IMG/VR virus record: IMGVR_UViG_3300024430_000006
Location: 1-39,317 of that record
Direction: 5' to 3' (one strand)
Length of the DNA: 39,317 nucleotides
Source: a virus
Made by a program: the position numbers and the translations under genes. Below, in pieces: positions 1 through 8,572 of this stretch. The notes beneath the pieces were generated by a model, which was given only the letters and a program-made list of their open reading frames with translations, was not told the origin of the DNA and did no database searches. Every line of letters starts with the position of its first letter. Position 1 is the first letter of the stretch.

Positions 1-49
1 TGTCGCCCGGATTTTTCCAAGCGCGGAAATCTGAGCCGGTTAACGAAGC

Positions 50-80
50 GGCCCCGGCGCTGCGCCAACAGCCCGGGGCC
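50..80. terminator. Stem-loop upstream of the packaging genes
   Basis: Two 8-bp arms (GGCCCCGG at 50-57 and CCGGGGCC at 73-80) form a perfect inverted repeat with a 15-nt loop. No U-tract follows. It lies between the genome end and the first late gene. It could be a factor-independent terminator for transcription arriving from the right end, or a structure at the packaging site; the sequence alone does not decide. The remaining bases of 1-94 show no convincing gene or promoter. Confidence 0.4.
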
Positions 81-108
81 AGGCCGACACCCTTGAGGAG
101 GTGCCGAC

Positions 109-546
109 GTGGCACAACGTACCTGCGTGTCTACCGACTGCGATGCGATCATCCCGTCGGACGTCACTGCGTCTCGGCGCTACTGCTCGATGACGTGCTT
201 CTACCGGGAGCAGCACCGCCGTCGTTTCCGGCAGACCCATGGCCCGGAGCGGAAAGAGCATGTCGCCCTCGGCCGGCGTGGCACGGCGCTCGAGCGGTTC
301 GAGGTCAAGGTCGACCGGCAGCCCGGTGGGTGCTGGCTCTGGACCGGTGCCACCACGGACAAGGGCTACGGCGTGTTTTGGGACGGGAAGCTCGGCCGGG
401 CCCATCGTTGGGCCTACACCCATTGGCGCGGACCGATCCCCGAAGGGCTGACGCTCGACCATCTCTGTCAGGTGAAGGCCTGCGTGAACCCGGACCACCT
501 CGAGCCCGTCACGGCGCTCGAGAACTACCGCAGGGCTCGAGGATGA
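109..546 (+). CDS. HNH endonuclease, terminase-adjacent
   Basis: A 145-aa protein with an N-terminal zinc-ribbon-like set of cysteines (C6, C11, C26, C30) and a C-terminal HNH fold: the ββα-metal motif runs from D117-H118 through C120, C125, N127, H130 to N139. The GTG start is supported by GAGGAGGT six bases upstream. HNH proteins encoded beside the terminase are known to work with the large terminase in cutting concatemeric DNA in HK97-like cos phages. The location here fits that role, but a homing-type nuclease is an alternative. Its stop overlaps the next start by 4 bp (ATGA). Confidence 0.88.
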   Translation: MAQRTCVSTDCDAIIPSDVTASRRYCSMTCFYREQHRRRFRQTHGPERKEHVALGRRGTALERFEVKVDRQPGGCWLWTGATTDKGYGVFWDGKLGRAHRWAYTHWRGPIPEGLTLDHLCQVKACVNPDHLEPVTALENYRRARG

Positions 547-956
547 CGAAGCGAAAGGCGCCGGTGTCGCCGCTCCTTGACGCCATGGCAACCGACGACC
601 TGGCCGGCCAGTTGACGGCCCTTCGGGACCACCTCGCCGGCCTGCTCGACCACCCGGAGGTGCGATGCGCGGCATGCGGCGGTCAGGTGCCGGCGTCCAT
701 CCCGACGGCGCCGGTGGCGAAGGAGCTCCGGGCAGTGATCGAGCACCTCGCCACCATCACGCCGCCGGAGCGGTCGGCCGTTGACGAGATCGCCGCGCGG
801 CGCCGTGCTCGACATGGTGCCGGCGAGGTACCGGAGCATCCCGCCGGCGCCGACGAGCGCGGGCGAGGACGCCGTCGAGCTGGCGGCGACGGCGGGCCTG
901 ATCCTCGACCCGTGGCAGGAGGACGTCCTCGTCGGAGCGCAGGGCGAGCGACCTGA
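543..956 (+). CDS. Terminase small subunit (probable)
   Basis: Starts at ATG overlapping the HNH stop and reads 137 aa. Residues 1-95 are helical, with a pair of Cys (C51, C54), and resemble the short small-terminase proteins of actinophages, which recognise the packaging site and recruit the large subunit. The last ~45 residues are Arg/Gly/Pro-rich and lie inside the large-terminase gene in another frame, so they look like run-through rather than conserved protein. The natural C-terminus may have been lost, or a frame error may exist near 810-830. The assignment rests on position and general character, with no diagnostic motif. Confidence 0.6.
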   Translation: MTKRKAPVSPLLDAMATDDLAGQLTALRDHLAGLLDHPEVRCAACGGQVPASIPTAPVAKELRAVIEHLATITPPERSAVDEIAARRRARHGAGEVPEHPAGADERGRGRRRAGGDGGPDPRPVAGGRPRRSAGRAT

Positions 957-2217
957 CCGACGGTGGGCCTCCCCCGAGGTCGGCCTGATCGTCGCCCGCC
1001 AGAACGGCAAGGGCTCGATCCTCGAGGCCCGTCAGCTCGCCGGCCTGTTCATCTTCGAGGAGCCGGTGCAGCTCTACAGCGCCCACGAGATGAAGACGAC
1101 CACGAACGCGATGCGCCGGGTGCTCGGCCTGATCGAGGGCACGCCCGACCTCAGTCGCAAGGTCAAGCGGGTGCTGCAGAACAACGTCGAAATGAGCATC
1201 GAGCTCCGGGGCGGGCCCCGCATGCAGTTCGTCGCCCGCACCGGCGGCTCCGGCCGAGGCTTCACGGTCGACACGCTCTACCTCGACGAGGCCTACCGCC
1301 TCACGGCCGCCATGCTGTCGGCCCTCCTGCCGACGCAAGCCGCGGTGCCGAACCCGCAGACGTGGTACACGAGCTCGGCCCCGCTCCCGATCCTCGAGTC
1401 CGAGACCCTGCGCCGACTCTGCCGTCGAGGCCGGGCCGGTGGCGATCCCCGTCTCGCCTACTTCGAGTGGAGTGCCGACCCGGAGGTCAGCCTCGACGAC
1501 CGGGCGGCGTGGTACGCGGCGAACCCCGGCCTCGGCATCCGGCTCGAGGAGGAGACCCTCGCCACCTTCCGGGCCGCCATGGAGCCGGAAGACTTCGCCC
1601 GGGAGCACCTGACCATCTGGCACGAGGACGAGACGGCCGAGCCGGTCATCCCGGCGCACGACTGGACCGCTACCCGCTACGCCGGCGCCGAGCTCGAGGG
1701 CTGGATGCTCGCCCCGGTCACGCTGGCCGTCGACATGACGCCCGACCGGTCGTGGGCGTCGATCGGCGTCGCCGGCGCATGCCGGGACGGCGGCATCGCC
1801 CTCGAGGTGGCCGACCATGGCGCCGGCGCCGGGTGGGTCCTCGACCGGGTCGATCAGATGTACCACGAGCACGGGGCCCGGGCGATCGTCATCGACACCC
1901 GCTCGGCCGCCGCCACCATGATCGACACGCTCAAGGGCCGGGGCGTCACCGTGCTCGAGGCCTCGACTGCCGACCACGTCAAGGCCGCCGGCGACCTGTA
2001 CGACGCCATTGTCGCCCACGAGGTGCGCCACCTGGGCACGCCGGAGCTCGATGCCGCCGCCATCGGGGCGACGCAGCGGACGGTCGGCGACGCCTGGCTA
2101 TGGGATCGCCGGGCCGGTGTGGTGATCACCCCGCTCGTGGCCGTGACCCTCGCCCGGTGGGGACACCTGCAGCCGGTCGAGGCACCGCCGCCGCCGGCCG
2201 ACTTTTTCACGATCTGA
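814..2217 (+). CDS. Terminase large subunit
   Basis: The ATP-driven packaging motor and nuclease. The N-terminal ATPase has a degenerate Walker A (VARQNGKGS, near residues 60-68) and Walker B (LYLDEA, near 155-160). The C-terminal RNase H-like nuclease shows acidic positions in LAVDMTPDRSW and AIVIDTRS and a late conserved DAAAIGATQR segment. ATG 814 gives 467 aa; an in-frame TTG at 781 would add 11 residues and lengthen the overlap with the small subunit. Length and motif order fit the HK97/actinophage TerL class. Confidence 0.93.
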   Translation: MVPARYRSIPPAPTSAGEDAVELAATAGLILDPWQEDVLVGAQGERPDRRWASPEVGLIVARQNGKGSILEARQLAGLFIFEEPVQLYSAHEMKTTTNAMRRVLGLIEGTPDLSRKVKRVLQNNVEMSIELRGGPRMQFVARTGGSGRGFTVDTLYLDEAYRLTAAMLSALLPTQAAVPNPQTWYTSSAPLPILESETLRRLCRRGRAGGDPRLAYFEWSADPEVSLDDRAAWYAANPGLGIRLEEETLATFRAAMEPEDFAREHLTIWHEDETAEPVIPAHDWTATRYAGAELEGWMLAPVTLAVDMTPDRSWASIGVAGACRDGGIALEVADHGAGAGWVLDRVDQMYHEHGARAIVIDTRSAAATMIDTLKGRGVTVLEASTADHVKAAGDLYDAIVAHEVRHLGTPELDAAAIGATQRTVGDAWLWDRRAGVVITPLVAVTLARWGHLQPVEAPPPPADFFTI

Positions 2218-2230
2218 CGAGGAGGTGACC

Positions 2231-2371
2231 ATGGCCGCGCTACTCCTCGTCGTCGGCATCGCTCTCGTGATCACCGGCACCGCGCTGATCTACGAGCCGG
2301 CCGCGTTCATCGTCGGTGGCCTCCTGCTCGTGGCCGCCGGCCTCGACCTCGCTCCTGAGCGGCGCCCGTGA
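2231..2371 (+). CDS. Small two-helix membrane protein
   Basis: A 46-aa ORF with an ideal GAGGAGGTGACC ribosome site directly before ATG. Two hydrophobic stretches (about residues 2-20 and 26-40) are separated by a short Tyr-Glu-Pro turn, and the C-terminus is charged. It sits between terminase and portal with a 4-bp GTGA overlap into the portal gene. Tiny membrane proteins at this position occur in other actinophages, but their function is unknown. The strong ribosome site and tight packing argue that it is translated. Confidence 0.7.
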   Translation: MAALLLVVGIALVITGTALIYEPAAFIVGGLLLVAAGLDLAPERRP

Positions 2372-3549
2372 GCGTCCTGCGCCAGCTCTTCGAGCGGCGG
2401 TCGATCGTCGACGAGATCGACCAGGGCACGCCCGGCACCGGGTCGTGGAGTCAGGGCATGGTCTGGCAACCGGGCGTGAACGGCTGGCGCGTCGTGAACG
2501 TCGACCAGGCCATGCGCCTGTCGGCCGTGTTCGCCTGCCTCCGGCTCCTGTCCGAGGCGGTGTCGACCCTCCCCCTCGACACCTTCCGCCGGGAGGGCGG
2601 CACCCGGCGCCCCTACCGCCCTCGCCCCGGCTACCTGTCCTTCGACCCGCCCCAGGGCAGCCGGATCGACTACCTGTCGCAGCTCATGCTTTCCCTCCTC
2701 ACCGACGGGAACGCCTACGTGCTCACGCCGCGCGATCGCCTCGGCGTGCCGGTTGATCTCGTCGTGCTCGACCCCGACCTCGTCGAGGTGAAGCGCGAGC
2801 GCAACGTCGTTTCGTACAAGGCCCAGGGCGTGCCGCTCGACCCCCGTACCGACGTGCTCCACGTCAAGGGCATGACCCTCCCCGGCCGCGTCACCGGCCT
2901 GTCGCCCATCGCCTACGCCCGCGAGACGATCGGCCTGGGCCTCGCCGCCCAACGGTTCGGTGAGTCGTTCTTCGACCATGGCGCCCTGCCCTCGGCGGTG
3001 ATCGAGGCCCCCGGCGAAATGACGCAGGAGGCGGCCGACCGGTTTCGGGAGACGTGGAACGGCAAGCACGCCGGCGTGGGCAACGCGCAGAAGGTCGGCG
3101 TGCTGACCAGCGGGGCGAAGCTGCAGAAGGTTTCCATTCAGCCGAACGACGCGCAGTTCCTCGAGACCCGGGCGTTTCAGGTGCCCGACGTCGCCCGCAT
3201 CTTCGGCGTGCCTCCCCACCTGATCGCCGACGCCTCGAATTCGACGTCGTGGGGCAGCGGCCTCGCCGAGCAAAATCTCGCCTTCGGGCAGTTCTCGCTC
3301 CGGCCGTGGATCGACCGTATCGAGGAGGCGCACGGCCGGCTCCTCACGAGTCACGGCCTGCCTGACGTCTTCGTCCGGTTGAACCTCGACGCCCTCCTCC
3401 GGGCGTCGCTGAAGGACCGTTACGACGCCGGCGCCGTCGGGATCAACACGGGGTTCCTGACGATTAACGAGCAGCGCGCCCTCGAAGATTTGCCGCCCGT
3501 TCCGTGGGGCGACGTCCCCCCCTCACGACCTGAAGGTGGTCCGACATGA
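2368..3549 (+). CDS. Portal protein, HK97 family
   Basis: A 393-aa portal that forms the dodecameric ring through which DNA enters and leaves the capsid. The N-terminal segment MRLSAVFACLRLLSEAVSTL and the central FGVPPHLIAD...SWGSGLAEQ region are characteristic of the HK97-type (Phage_portal) family. The GTG start overlaps the preceding stop by 4 bp, and the stop overlaps the protease start (ATGA). Length is normal for the family. Confidence 0.94.
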   Translation: MSVLRQLFERRSIVDEIDQGTPGTGSWSQGMVWQPGVNGWRVVNVDQAMRLSAVFACLRLLSEAVSTLPLDTFRREGGTRRPYRPRPGYLSFDPPQGSRIDYLSQLMLSLLTDGNAYVLTPRDRLGVPVDLVVLDPDLVEVKRERNVVSYKAQGVPLDPRTDVLHVKGMTLPGRVTGLSPIAYARETIGLGLAAQRFGESFFDHGALPSAVIEAPGEMTQEAADRFRETWNGKHAGVGNAQKVGVLTSGAKLQKVSIQPNDAQFLETRAFQVPDVARIFGVPPHLIADASNSTSWGSGLAEQNLAFGQFSLRPWIDRIEEAHGRLLTSHGLPDVFVRLNLDALLRASLKDRYDAGAVGINTGFLTINEQRALEDLPPVPWGDVPPSRPEGGPT

Positions 3550-4205
3550 CCTCCACGATCGAGCGCCGCACCCTGACCGAGCCGGTCGAGCTCCGGGCCG
3601 AGGGCGGCAAGCGCCAGGCGCACGGCTACGCCGCTGTGTTCAACAAGCTGTCTCAGAACCTCGGTGGGTTCGTCGAGCGGGTCGCCCCGGGCGCCTTCGC
3701 CAAGACGCTGCAGGAGCAGGACATTCGGGCCCTCTTCAACCACGACGAGAACCACGTGCTCGGCCGGCTGGCCGCCGGCACGCTCCGGGCTGAGGAGGAC
3801 GGCACCGGCCTCGTCTACGACATCGACCTGCCCGACACCGTCTCCGGCCGGGACGTGGCGACCCTGCTCGAGCGGGGCGACGTCTCCGGCTCGAGCTTCG
3901 GGTTCCGGGTCGTCGAGGACGAATGGGGCGAGACCGAGCAAGGGTTCCCGCTCCGCACTCTGAAGGCGGTCGCCCTGCGCGACGTCGGACCCGTCACCTT
4001 CCCGGCCTACACCGACTCGACCTCCGCCCTGCGCTCCCTCGCCGAGAAGCGCAGCCTCGATCTCGACGTGCTCGTTGCCGCCGCTGCGGCCGGCGAGCTC
4101 GCCACCCTGATCGTCCCCCGGGACGACGACAGCCAGCGAAGCGACGACGACGGCCGGGACACCCCCACCGTCGTTCGGGAACGCCTCACCTGGCTGACGA
4201 GCTGA
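3546..4205 (+). CDS. Prohead (capsid maturation) protease
   Basis: A 219-aa HK97-family serine protease that trims the capsid delta domain after prohead assembly. The catalytic His lies in LFNHDENHVLGR (H66) and the Ser in DVSGSSFGF (residues 112-120). The segment ending FPAYTDSTSA matches the usual end of the protease core. The last ~50 residues are acidic and probably disordered. The gene directly precedes the capsid gene, as expected. Confidence 0.93.
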   Translation: MTSTIERRTLTEPVELRAEGGKRQAHGYAAVFNKLSQNLGGFVERVAPGAFAKTLQEQDIRALFNHDENHVLGRLAAGTLRAEEDGTGLVYDIDLPDTVSGRDVATLLERGDVSGSSFGFRVVEDEWGETEQGFPLRTLKAVALRDVGPVTFPAYTDSTSALRSLAEKRSLDLDVLVAAAAAGELATLIVPRDDDSQRSDDDGRDTPTVVRERLTWLTS

Positions 4206-4275
4206 CGGCCGCCCGCACGGCACCGACGGCGAACCCCCCATCCGGTACCACCCGAGCCCCACGAAAGGGCACAGC

Positions 4276-5523
4276 ATGAGCGTCATCGACATCGTGCGGG
4301 AGAATTTCAAGGCCCGCGCAGAGCTGCAGGGCGAGCTTCGTCAGATCGACGAGGCCGCCACCAACGACAAGCGCGACTACACCGACGACGAGAAGGTCGT
4401 CATCGACGAGAAGCGCGCCGCGCTGAAGGCGATCGACGACCGGATCACGGCCAACCTCGAGATCGAGGCCCGGTCCGAGGCCATCGGCAACGGGCTCGAC
4501 GCCTTCCTCGGTGCCGTGGCCGACCGCGACAGCGGCGAGGTAGAGGACACCCGTAGCATCGGCGAACGGTTCACGACCGAGGAGTTCCGCAAGTGGGCCG
4601 AGGGCGGCGCTCGTGGGCAGTTCGCCGTCGACCTCCCCGGCCTCGATTTCCGCGCCGTGACGAACACGACCCTCGGCTCGACCTCCGGCGGCGCCTTCGT
4701 CGTGCCGCAGCGCCTCAGCCGCATCGGCCGGGACTTCCTCGACCGTCGTACCTACCTGCTCGACCTCCTGCCCCACATCCCGATCGGCGTCGGCTCGGTC
4801 GAGTACGTGCAGGATCAGTCGCCGCAGGCCGACATGAGCGACAAGGCGGCCGAGGTGGCCGAGGCCGGCGCCAAGCCCCAGGCCGGCATCACCATGACGG
4901 TCGTCACCGAGGCGGCGGCCACCATCGCCGCGTGGGTGAACATCACCCGCCAGACCGCGGCCGACGTGCCGCAGATCCGCGGCTATCTCGACGGGCGCTT
5001 GCGCTACTCCCTGCGTCGCCGGGCCGATGCCCAGGCGATCAACGGCGACGGCGTCTCGCCCAACCTCGAGGGCCTGCTCAACCGCACCGGCATCCTGACG
5101 CACGCGCCCGCCGGGGCCGAGGGCTGGCACGTCTCGATCCGCAAGGGCATCACGACCATGGAGAACAACGAGGTCGTGCCCGAGATCATCGTGCTCAACC
5201 CGACCGACGCCGAGACGTTCGACCTGACGAACGAGGCGGTGGCCGGTCTGCACGCCGTGCCCAACGTCGCCGGCGAGAGTGCCCGTACGGCGTGGGGCCT
5301 CACGCAGGTTCGCTCGACGGCGATCGCCGCCGGGACGGCCATGCTCGTCGACCCGATGGCGGTGGCCGTGTTCGACCGCCAGGCGCCGACGGCCTACATG
5401 ACCGACAGCCACGCGAGCAACTTCACCTCGAACATTCTGACCTTGCTCCTCGAGGCACGGGTCGGGCTCGGCCTCTTCGACCCGAAGGGCGTGCTCGAGA
5501 TCACGTTCAACGCCGGCCCGTAA
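4276..5523 (+). CDS. Major capsid protein, HK97 fold
   Basis: A 415-aa major capsid protein. Residues 1-95 are a charged, coiled-coil-like delta (scaffold) domain, presumably removed by the upstream protease. The mature HK97 fold follows, recognisable from TTLGSTSGGAFVVPQRL, the P-domain/E-loop region and the C-terminal VGLGLFDPKGVLEITF. Start ATG 4276 has CGAAAGGG upstream. It is followed by a strong hairpin. Confidence 0.95.
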   Translation: MSVIDIVRENFKARAELQGELRQIDEAATNDKRDYTDDEKVVIDEKRAALKAIDDRITANLEIEARSEAIGNGLDAFLGAVADRDSGEVEDTRSIGERFTTEEFRKWAEGGARGQFAVDLPGLDFRAVTNTTLGSTSGGAFVVPQRLSRIGRDFLDRRTYLLDLLPHIPIGVGSVEYVQDQSPQADMSDKAAEVAEAGAKPQAGITMTVVTEAAATIAAWVNITRQTAADVPQIRGYLDGRLRYSLRRRADAQAINGDGVSPNLEGLLNRTGILTHAPAGAEGWHVSIRKGITTMENNEVVPEIIVLNPTDAETFDLTNEAVAGLHAVPNVAGESARTAWGLTQVRSTAIAAGTAMLVDPMAVAVFDRQAPTAYMTDSHASNFTSNILTLLLEARVGLGLFDPKGVLEITFNAGP

Positions 5524-5541
5524 GACGCCGGTCGACGATCT

Positions 5542-5571
5542 GAGCGGGCGGGCCTTTCGCCGGGCCCGCTC
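5542..5571 (+). terminator. Hairpin after the capsid gene
   Basis: Perfect 8-bp arms GAGCGGGC (5542-5549) and GCCCGCTC (5564-5571), with further inner pairing (GGC...GCC), lie 19 bp past the capsid stop. There is no long T-run, which is common for GC-rich actinophage terminators. It probably limits transcription into the downstream head-tail genes so that capsid protein is made in excess. Confidence 0.65.
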
Positions 5572-5618
5572 GCTCAGGTTCGCCTTGCCCATCCGTCGAG
5601 AACGTGAAGGAGGGCCCC

Positions 5619-5912
5619 ATGGCCCAGGAGCAGGAGACCAGCAAGAGCGGCGTGTGGTACGACTCGAAGACCGGCAAGGTCGTCGAGTCCCGCCCGGTGA
5701 CGGGCGTGCAGCTCGTCCCGCCCGGTGGCACCGTCACGCCCGCGCGCCGCGTCGTCCTCGATCGCTACCGGGCGATCGAGCGGGGCACCGAGGAGGAGCC
5801 GGCCACGGCCGTCGAGACGGCGGCCGAGACGCCCGAGCAGGGCCAGGCCGTCACCGTCGAGACCGCCGTCGAGACGGAGCGGGTCGACCGCCCCCGTCGC
5901 GGCGGCCGCTGA
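5619..5912 (+). CDS. Small acidic structural-region protein
   Basis: A 97-aa protein starting at ATG 5619, five bases after AAGGAGG. The N-terminal half is a short mixed domain (GVWYDSKTGKVV...); the C-terminal half is low-complexity, rich in Thr/Glu/Ala with repeated ETAxET units, and ends in a basic RPRRGGR tail. Position right after the capsid suggests a head-associated or head-tail accessory protein. I do not recognise the family. Confidence 0.65.
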   Translation: MAQEQETSKSGVWYDSKTGKVVESRPVTGVQLVPPGGTVTPARRVVLDRYRAIERGTEEEPATAVETAAETPEQGQAVTVETAVETERVDRPRRGGR

Positions 5913-5954
5913 CGCCGCCCAGGCTCGCTCAGAGGCGTCGGGAGGAGGTGACCC

Positions 5955-6797
5955 GTGATCGCTGACCACCGGACGCTCCGAGGCGTTCCTGCGACGCTCA
6001 CGGTCACCTGGCTCGACGCCCTGGGCGAGCCGGCCGCGCCGGAGACGCCCGTCACCGTCACCGTCGAAACGGCGGCCGGCGACGAGGTGCTCCCGGCCGG
6101 CACGGCCACCACCGGCGACGGCACCACCCGCACCGTTACCGTCCCGGCCGCCGACACGGCCGAGCTCGGCTGGCTCGTCGCGACGTGGACTGATGGCACG
6201 ACCGAGCGCACCACGGTCGCCGAGATCGTCGGCGGGTTTTACTTCACGGTCGCCGACCTGCGCGCCGTCGAGACCACGCTCGCCGATCAGGCCCGCTACC
6301 CGACCCCCACGATCCAACGGGCCCGGGCCGAGACGGAGGCCGAGTTCGAGGCGATCTGCGCTCGAGCCTTCGTGCCCCGCTATGAACGGAGGCGCCTGCC
6401 GGCGCCCGCCGCCGGCGAGGTGCTCCTGCCCTACGCCGACCTCCGCTCGGTGCGCTCGATCACGGTCGAGGGCACGGCGTGGACGCAGGCGCAGCTCGAG
6501 GAGCTCGAGCTCTACAGCTACGGCGTCCTCGCCGGCCATTTCTCGGCCTACCCGCTCACGGTGGAGTGGGAGCACGGCCTCGACCGGCCGCCGGCCGAGA
6601 TCGTCCGCGCAGCCATGGCCCGCACCCGGTGGCGCTTGAACGCCGCCTCGTCGGGCATCCCCGACCGGGCGACGTCCTTCACCGTGACCGAGGGCGGCAC
6701 CTACCGCCTCGCCACCGCCGGCCTCACGAAGGTCGGCACCGACTGGATCGACGCCACCCTGTCGCGGTGGACGGTGCGCCACCCGGGCGTCGGCTGA
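5955..6797 (+). CDS. Head-tail connector with N-terminal Ig-like domain
   Basis: 280 aa from GTG 5955, with GGAGGAGGTGACCC upstream. Residues 1-90 form a Thr/Val-rich β-sandwich of Ig-like type (VTVTVETAAGDEVLPAG, then WLVATWTDG). Residues from ~95 (FTVADLRAVE...) are helical and match the gp6/gp15-like head-tail adaptor family that docks on the portal. Fusion of an exposed Ig-like domain to the adaptor is uncommon and could decorate the neck. Confidence 0.75.
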   Translation: MIADHRTLRGVPATLTVTWLDALGEPAAPETPVTVTVETAAGDEVLPAGTATTGDGTTRTVTVPAADTAELGWLVATWTDGTTERTTVAEIVGGFYFTVADLRAVETTLADQARYPTPTIQRARAETEAEFEAICARAFVPRYERRRLPAPAAGEVLLPYADLRSVRSITVEGTAWTQAQLEELELYSYGVLAGHFSAYPLTVEWEHGLDRPPAEIVRAAMARTRWRLNAASSGIPDRATSFTVTEGGTYRLATAGLTKVGTDWIDATLSRWTVRHPGVG

Positions 6798-6798
6798 C

Positions 6799-7266
6799 GT
6801 GCCGGCCACTATCCCCGTCCGCTCCTCCGTCAAGGCCCGCCTCGTCACCCTCCTGAAGGCGGCCGGACCCCTCCGGGCCGACGGCCAGCCCGTGCAGGTC
6901 GCCTACGGGTGGCCGGCCCGCGATCTCGAGCACGAGTGCATATGGATCGGCGCCGTCCGGGGCGCCGTCGAGATCGACGGCCTGAAGAGCGGCCGCAAGC
7001 GGGTCCGTGACACCTTCGACGTTGACGTCTGGATCGTCGCCGCCACGCCCGGCCAGCTCGACCCCCAGGCCGCCGAGGAGCGGTGCGAGGAGCTCGCCGG
7101 CTACGTGCGCGACGCCCTGGCCGACGATCCTCACCTTGACGCCCTCGAGGGCCTCACCGGCGGTGCCCGGGTCAGTCAGATCGACGGCCCCGACGCCGAG
7201 CCGACCGACGAGGGCTCCACCGCCATCGCCCGCGTGCAAGTGACCTGTCAGACGACCCTCGCCTGA
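6799..7266 (+). CDS. Tail completion/terminator-like protein
   Basis: A 155-aa protein starting at GTG 6799, directly after the connector stop. The αβ pattern (N-terminal helix SVKARLVTLLKAAG, then strands FDVDVWIVAA, helix RCEELAGYVRDALA and final strand AIARVQVTCQTTL) fits small proteins that cap the tail tube at the head interface. Gene position between connector and tail tube supports this. There is no diagnostic catalytic or binding motif. Confidence 0.6.
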   Translation: MPATIPVRSSVKARLVTLLKAAGPLRADGQPVQVAYGWPARDLEHECIWIGAVRGAVEIDGLKSGRKRVRDTFDVDVWIVAATPGQLDPQAAEERCEELAGYVRDALADDPHLDALEGLTGGARVSQIDGPDAEPTDEGSTAIARVQVTCQTTLA

Positions 7267-7398
7267 CATCACGCCCATGCCCATGCGCTGGCCTGAACAT
7301 CCCTCCCCCCTCCCCCCCGCCTCGGCACATGCCCGGTCAAAGAACACTGCGAGTGACTGTGAGATGTATTAATCATTCCTCGCCCTAGGAGGCCAGCC
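7267..7398 (+). promoter_or_regulatory. Possible internal late promoter
   Basis: A 132-bp gap that is less GC-rich than its surroundings. It contains a C-rich tract (about 7301-7320), then GAGATGTATTAATC with a TATTAA box at 7367-7372. A convincing -35 hexamer is not visible (ACACTG at about 17 bp). A good ribosome site, CTAGGAGG, precedes the next ATG. It may be an extra promoter for the tail genes. Confidence 0.35.
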
Positions 7399-7608
7399 AT
7401 GAAGAGCGTCACCTACGCCGGCGGCCTGCCGGCCGTCGACCTCGTCCTGCCTTCGGGCCGGACGCAGACCGTGCGGCGAGGCGAGACCGTCGACGTGCCC
7501 GAGGAGCTCGTGCTCGGTGACGAGTGGAAGCTCGCCGCCGTGCCCCCGCCCCCGAAACCCCCGAAGACGGCCACGGCCGCACCCGAAGGAGCAGTGACCG
7601 ATGGCTAA
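7399..7608 (+). CDS. Small protein before the tail tube
   Basis: A 69-aa ORF with AGGAGG upstream of ATG 7399. The N-terminus is a compact β-type unit (LPAVDLVLPSGRTQTVRRGETVDVPEEL), followed by a Pro/Lys/Thr-rich tail. It overlaps the tail-tube gene by 8 bp. Small β proteins of this style, with a basic Pro-rich tail, are often found beside connector or tail-tube genes of actinophages. Function unknown. Confidence 0.65.
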   Translation: MKSVTYAGGLPAVDLVLPSGRTQTVRRGETVDVPEELVLGDEWKLAAVPPPPKPPKTATAAPEGAVTDG

Positions 7609-8569
7609 CCGTGACAGCTACGTCAACGTCGCGCGCGAGACCGTGTACGGCACCTATGTCGCCGGCACGCGATCGTTCGAGGCCGAAGGCGACCCGGCCC
7701 GCCGGGTGAACCAGTACCTCGAGCGCCAGGGCCTCCGGGCCGGCCGCGAGACCCGGCGCTCGGCCGAGGTCCGCACCATCGGCCTCGGCGCCGAGGGCAC
7801 GCTGCCGCTCACGGTGATGCAATCCGGGTTCGGCATGCTCTTCCGGGCCATGCTCGACAACGCCGCGATCGCACAGGTCGGGGCCACCGATGCGTGGCTG
7901 CAGACCTTTGAGAGCACGCAGCAGTTCGGGTCGGAGTCCCTCAGCCTGCAGGTCGTACGGGGCAAGGAGAGCGGCACAAAGGCCTTCACCTACCCCGGCA
8001 CCGTCGTCTCAGCGTGGGAGCTCACGCAGGCGGTCGACGAGTACCTGAAGCTCAACCTCACGCTCGACAGCCAGGACGAGGAGACGGCCACCGCCGCCGC
8101 CGCCGCCGTCTACCCGGCCGACAACCTCGAGTACGCCTGGCCCGACCTCGTCGTCACGATCGACGGCACCGAGGTGCCCGCCCGGTCGCTCACGATCTCG
8201 GCCAACCGGGGCCTCGACACCGAGCGCCGGCGCCTGCGGGGCAGCCGCTTGAAGCAGGTCCCGGTCCGCACCGCTGACCCCGAGTACGGCATCGAGCTCG
8301 AGCTCGACTACACCGACGAGACGTTCTACGACCTGTTCGTCTCCGGCGAGACGGTACCGGTCGTGGCCGAATGGACCGGTGCCGTCGTCGACTCGCCCGA
8401 GACGGCGTTCCTGCGGGTGACGCTGGCCGAGGTGCAGTGGCGCGGCGAGACCCCCCAGGTCGACGCCAGCGGCGCCGAGCCGACGCAACCGCTCACCGGT
8501 GTCGCCCTCGACGACGACAGCCAGGTCGCCGTCACGATCGAGTACCAGTCGGCCGACACGGCTGCCTGA
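7601..8569 (+). CDS. Major tail (tube) protein
   Basis: A 322-aa tail-tube subunit. The opening NRDSYVNVARETVYGTY, the GxEGTLPLTVMQSGFG segment and the alternating β-strand pattern fit phage tail-tube families. The C-terminal ~80 residues (from about 240) form a second β-domain. ATG 7601 is preceded by GAAGGAG, and the start lies inside the previous gene's tail. Length is in the normal range for long, non-contractile tails. Confidence 0.82.
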   Translation: MANRDSYVNVARETVYGTYVAGTRSFEAEGDPARRVNQYLERQGLRAGRETRRSAEVRTIGLGAEGTLPLTVMQSGFGMLFRAMLDNAAIAQVGATDAWLQTFESTQQFGSESLSLQVVRGKESGTKAFTYPGTVVSAWELTQAVDEYLKLNLTLDSQDEETATAAAAAVYPADNLEYAWPDLVVTIDGTEVPARSLTISANRGLDTERRRLRGSRLKQVPVRTADPEYGIELELDYTDETFYDLFVSGETVPVVAEWTGAVVDSPETAFLRVTLAEVQWRGETPQVDASGAEPTQPLTGVALDDDSQVAVTIEYQSADTAA

Positions 8570-8572
8570 TCG

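Noticed and set aside
757-2031. 424-aa open frame on the minus strand
   Set aside because: Shadow of the large terminase gene; no domain-like content.
7301-7320. C-rich tract as a special structure or slippage site
   Set aside because: Intergenic, short and without a partner sequence; no functional reading is supported.
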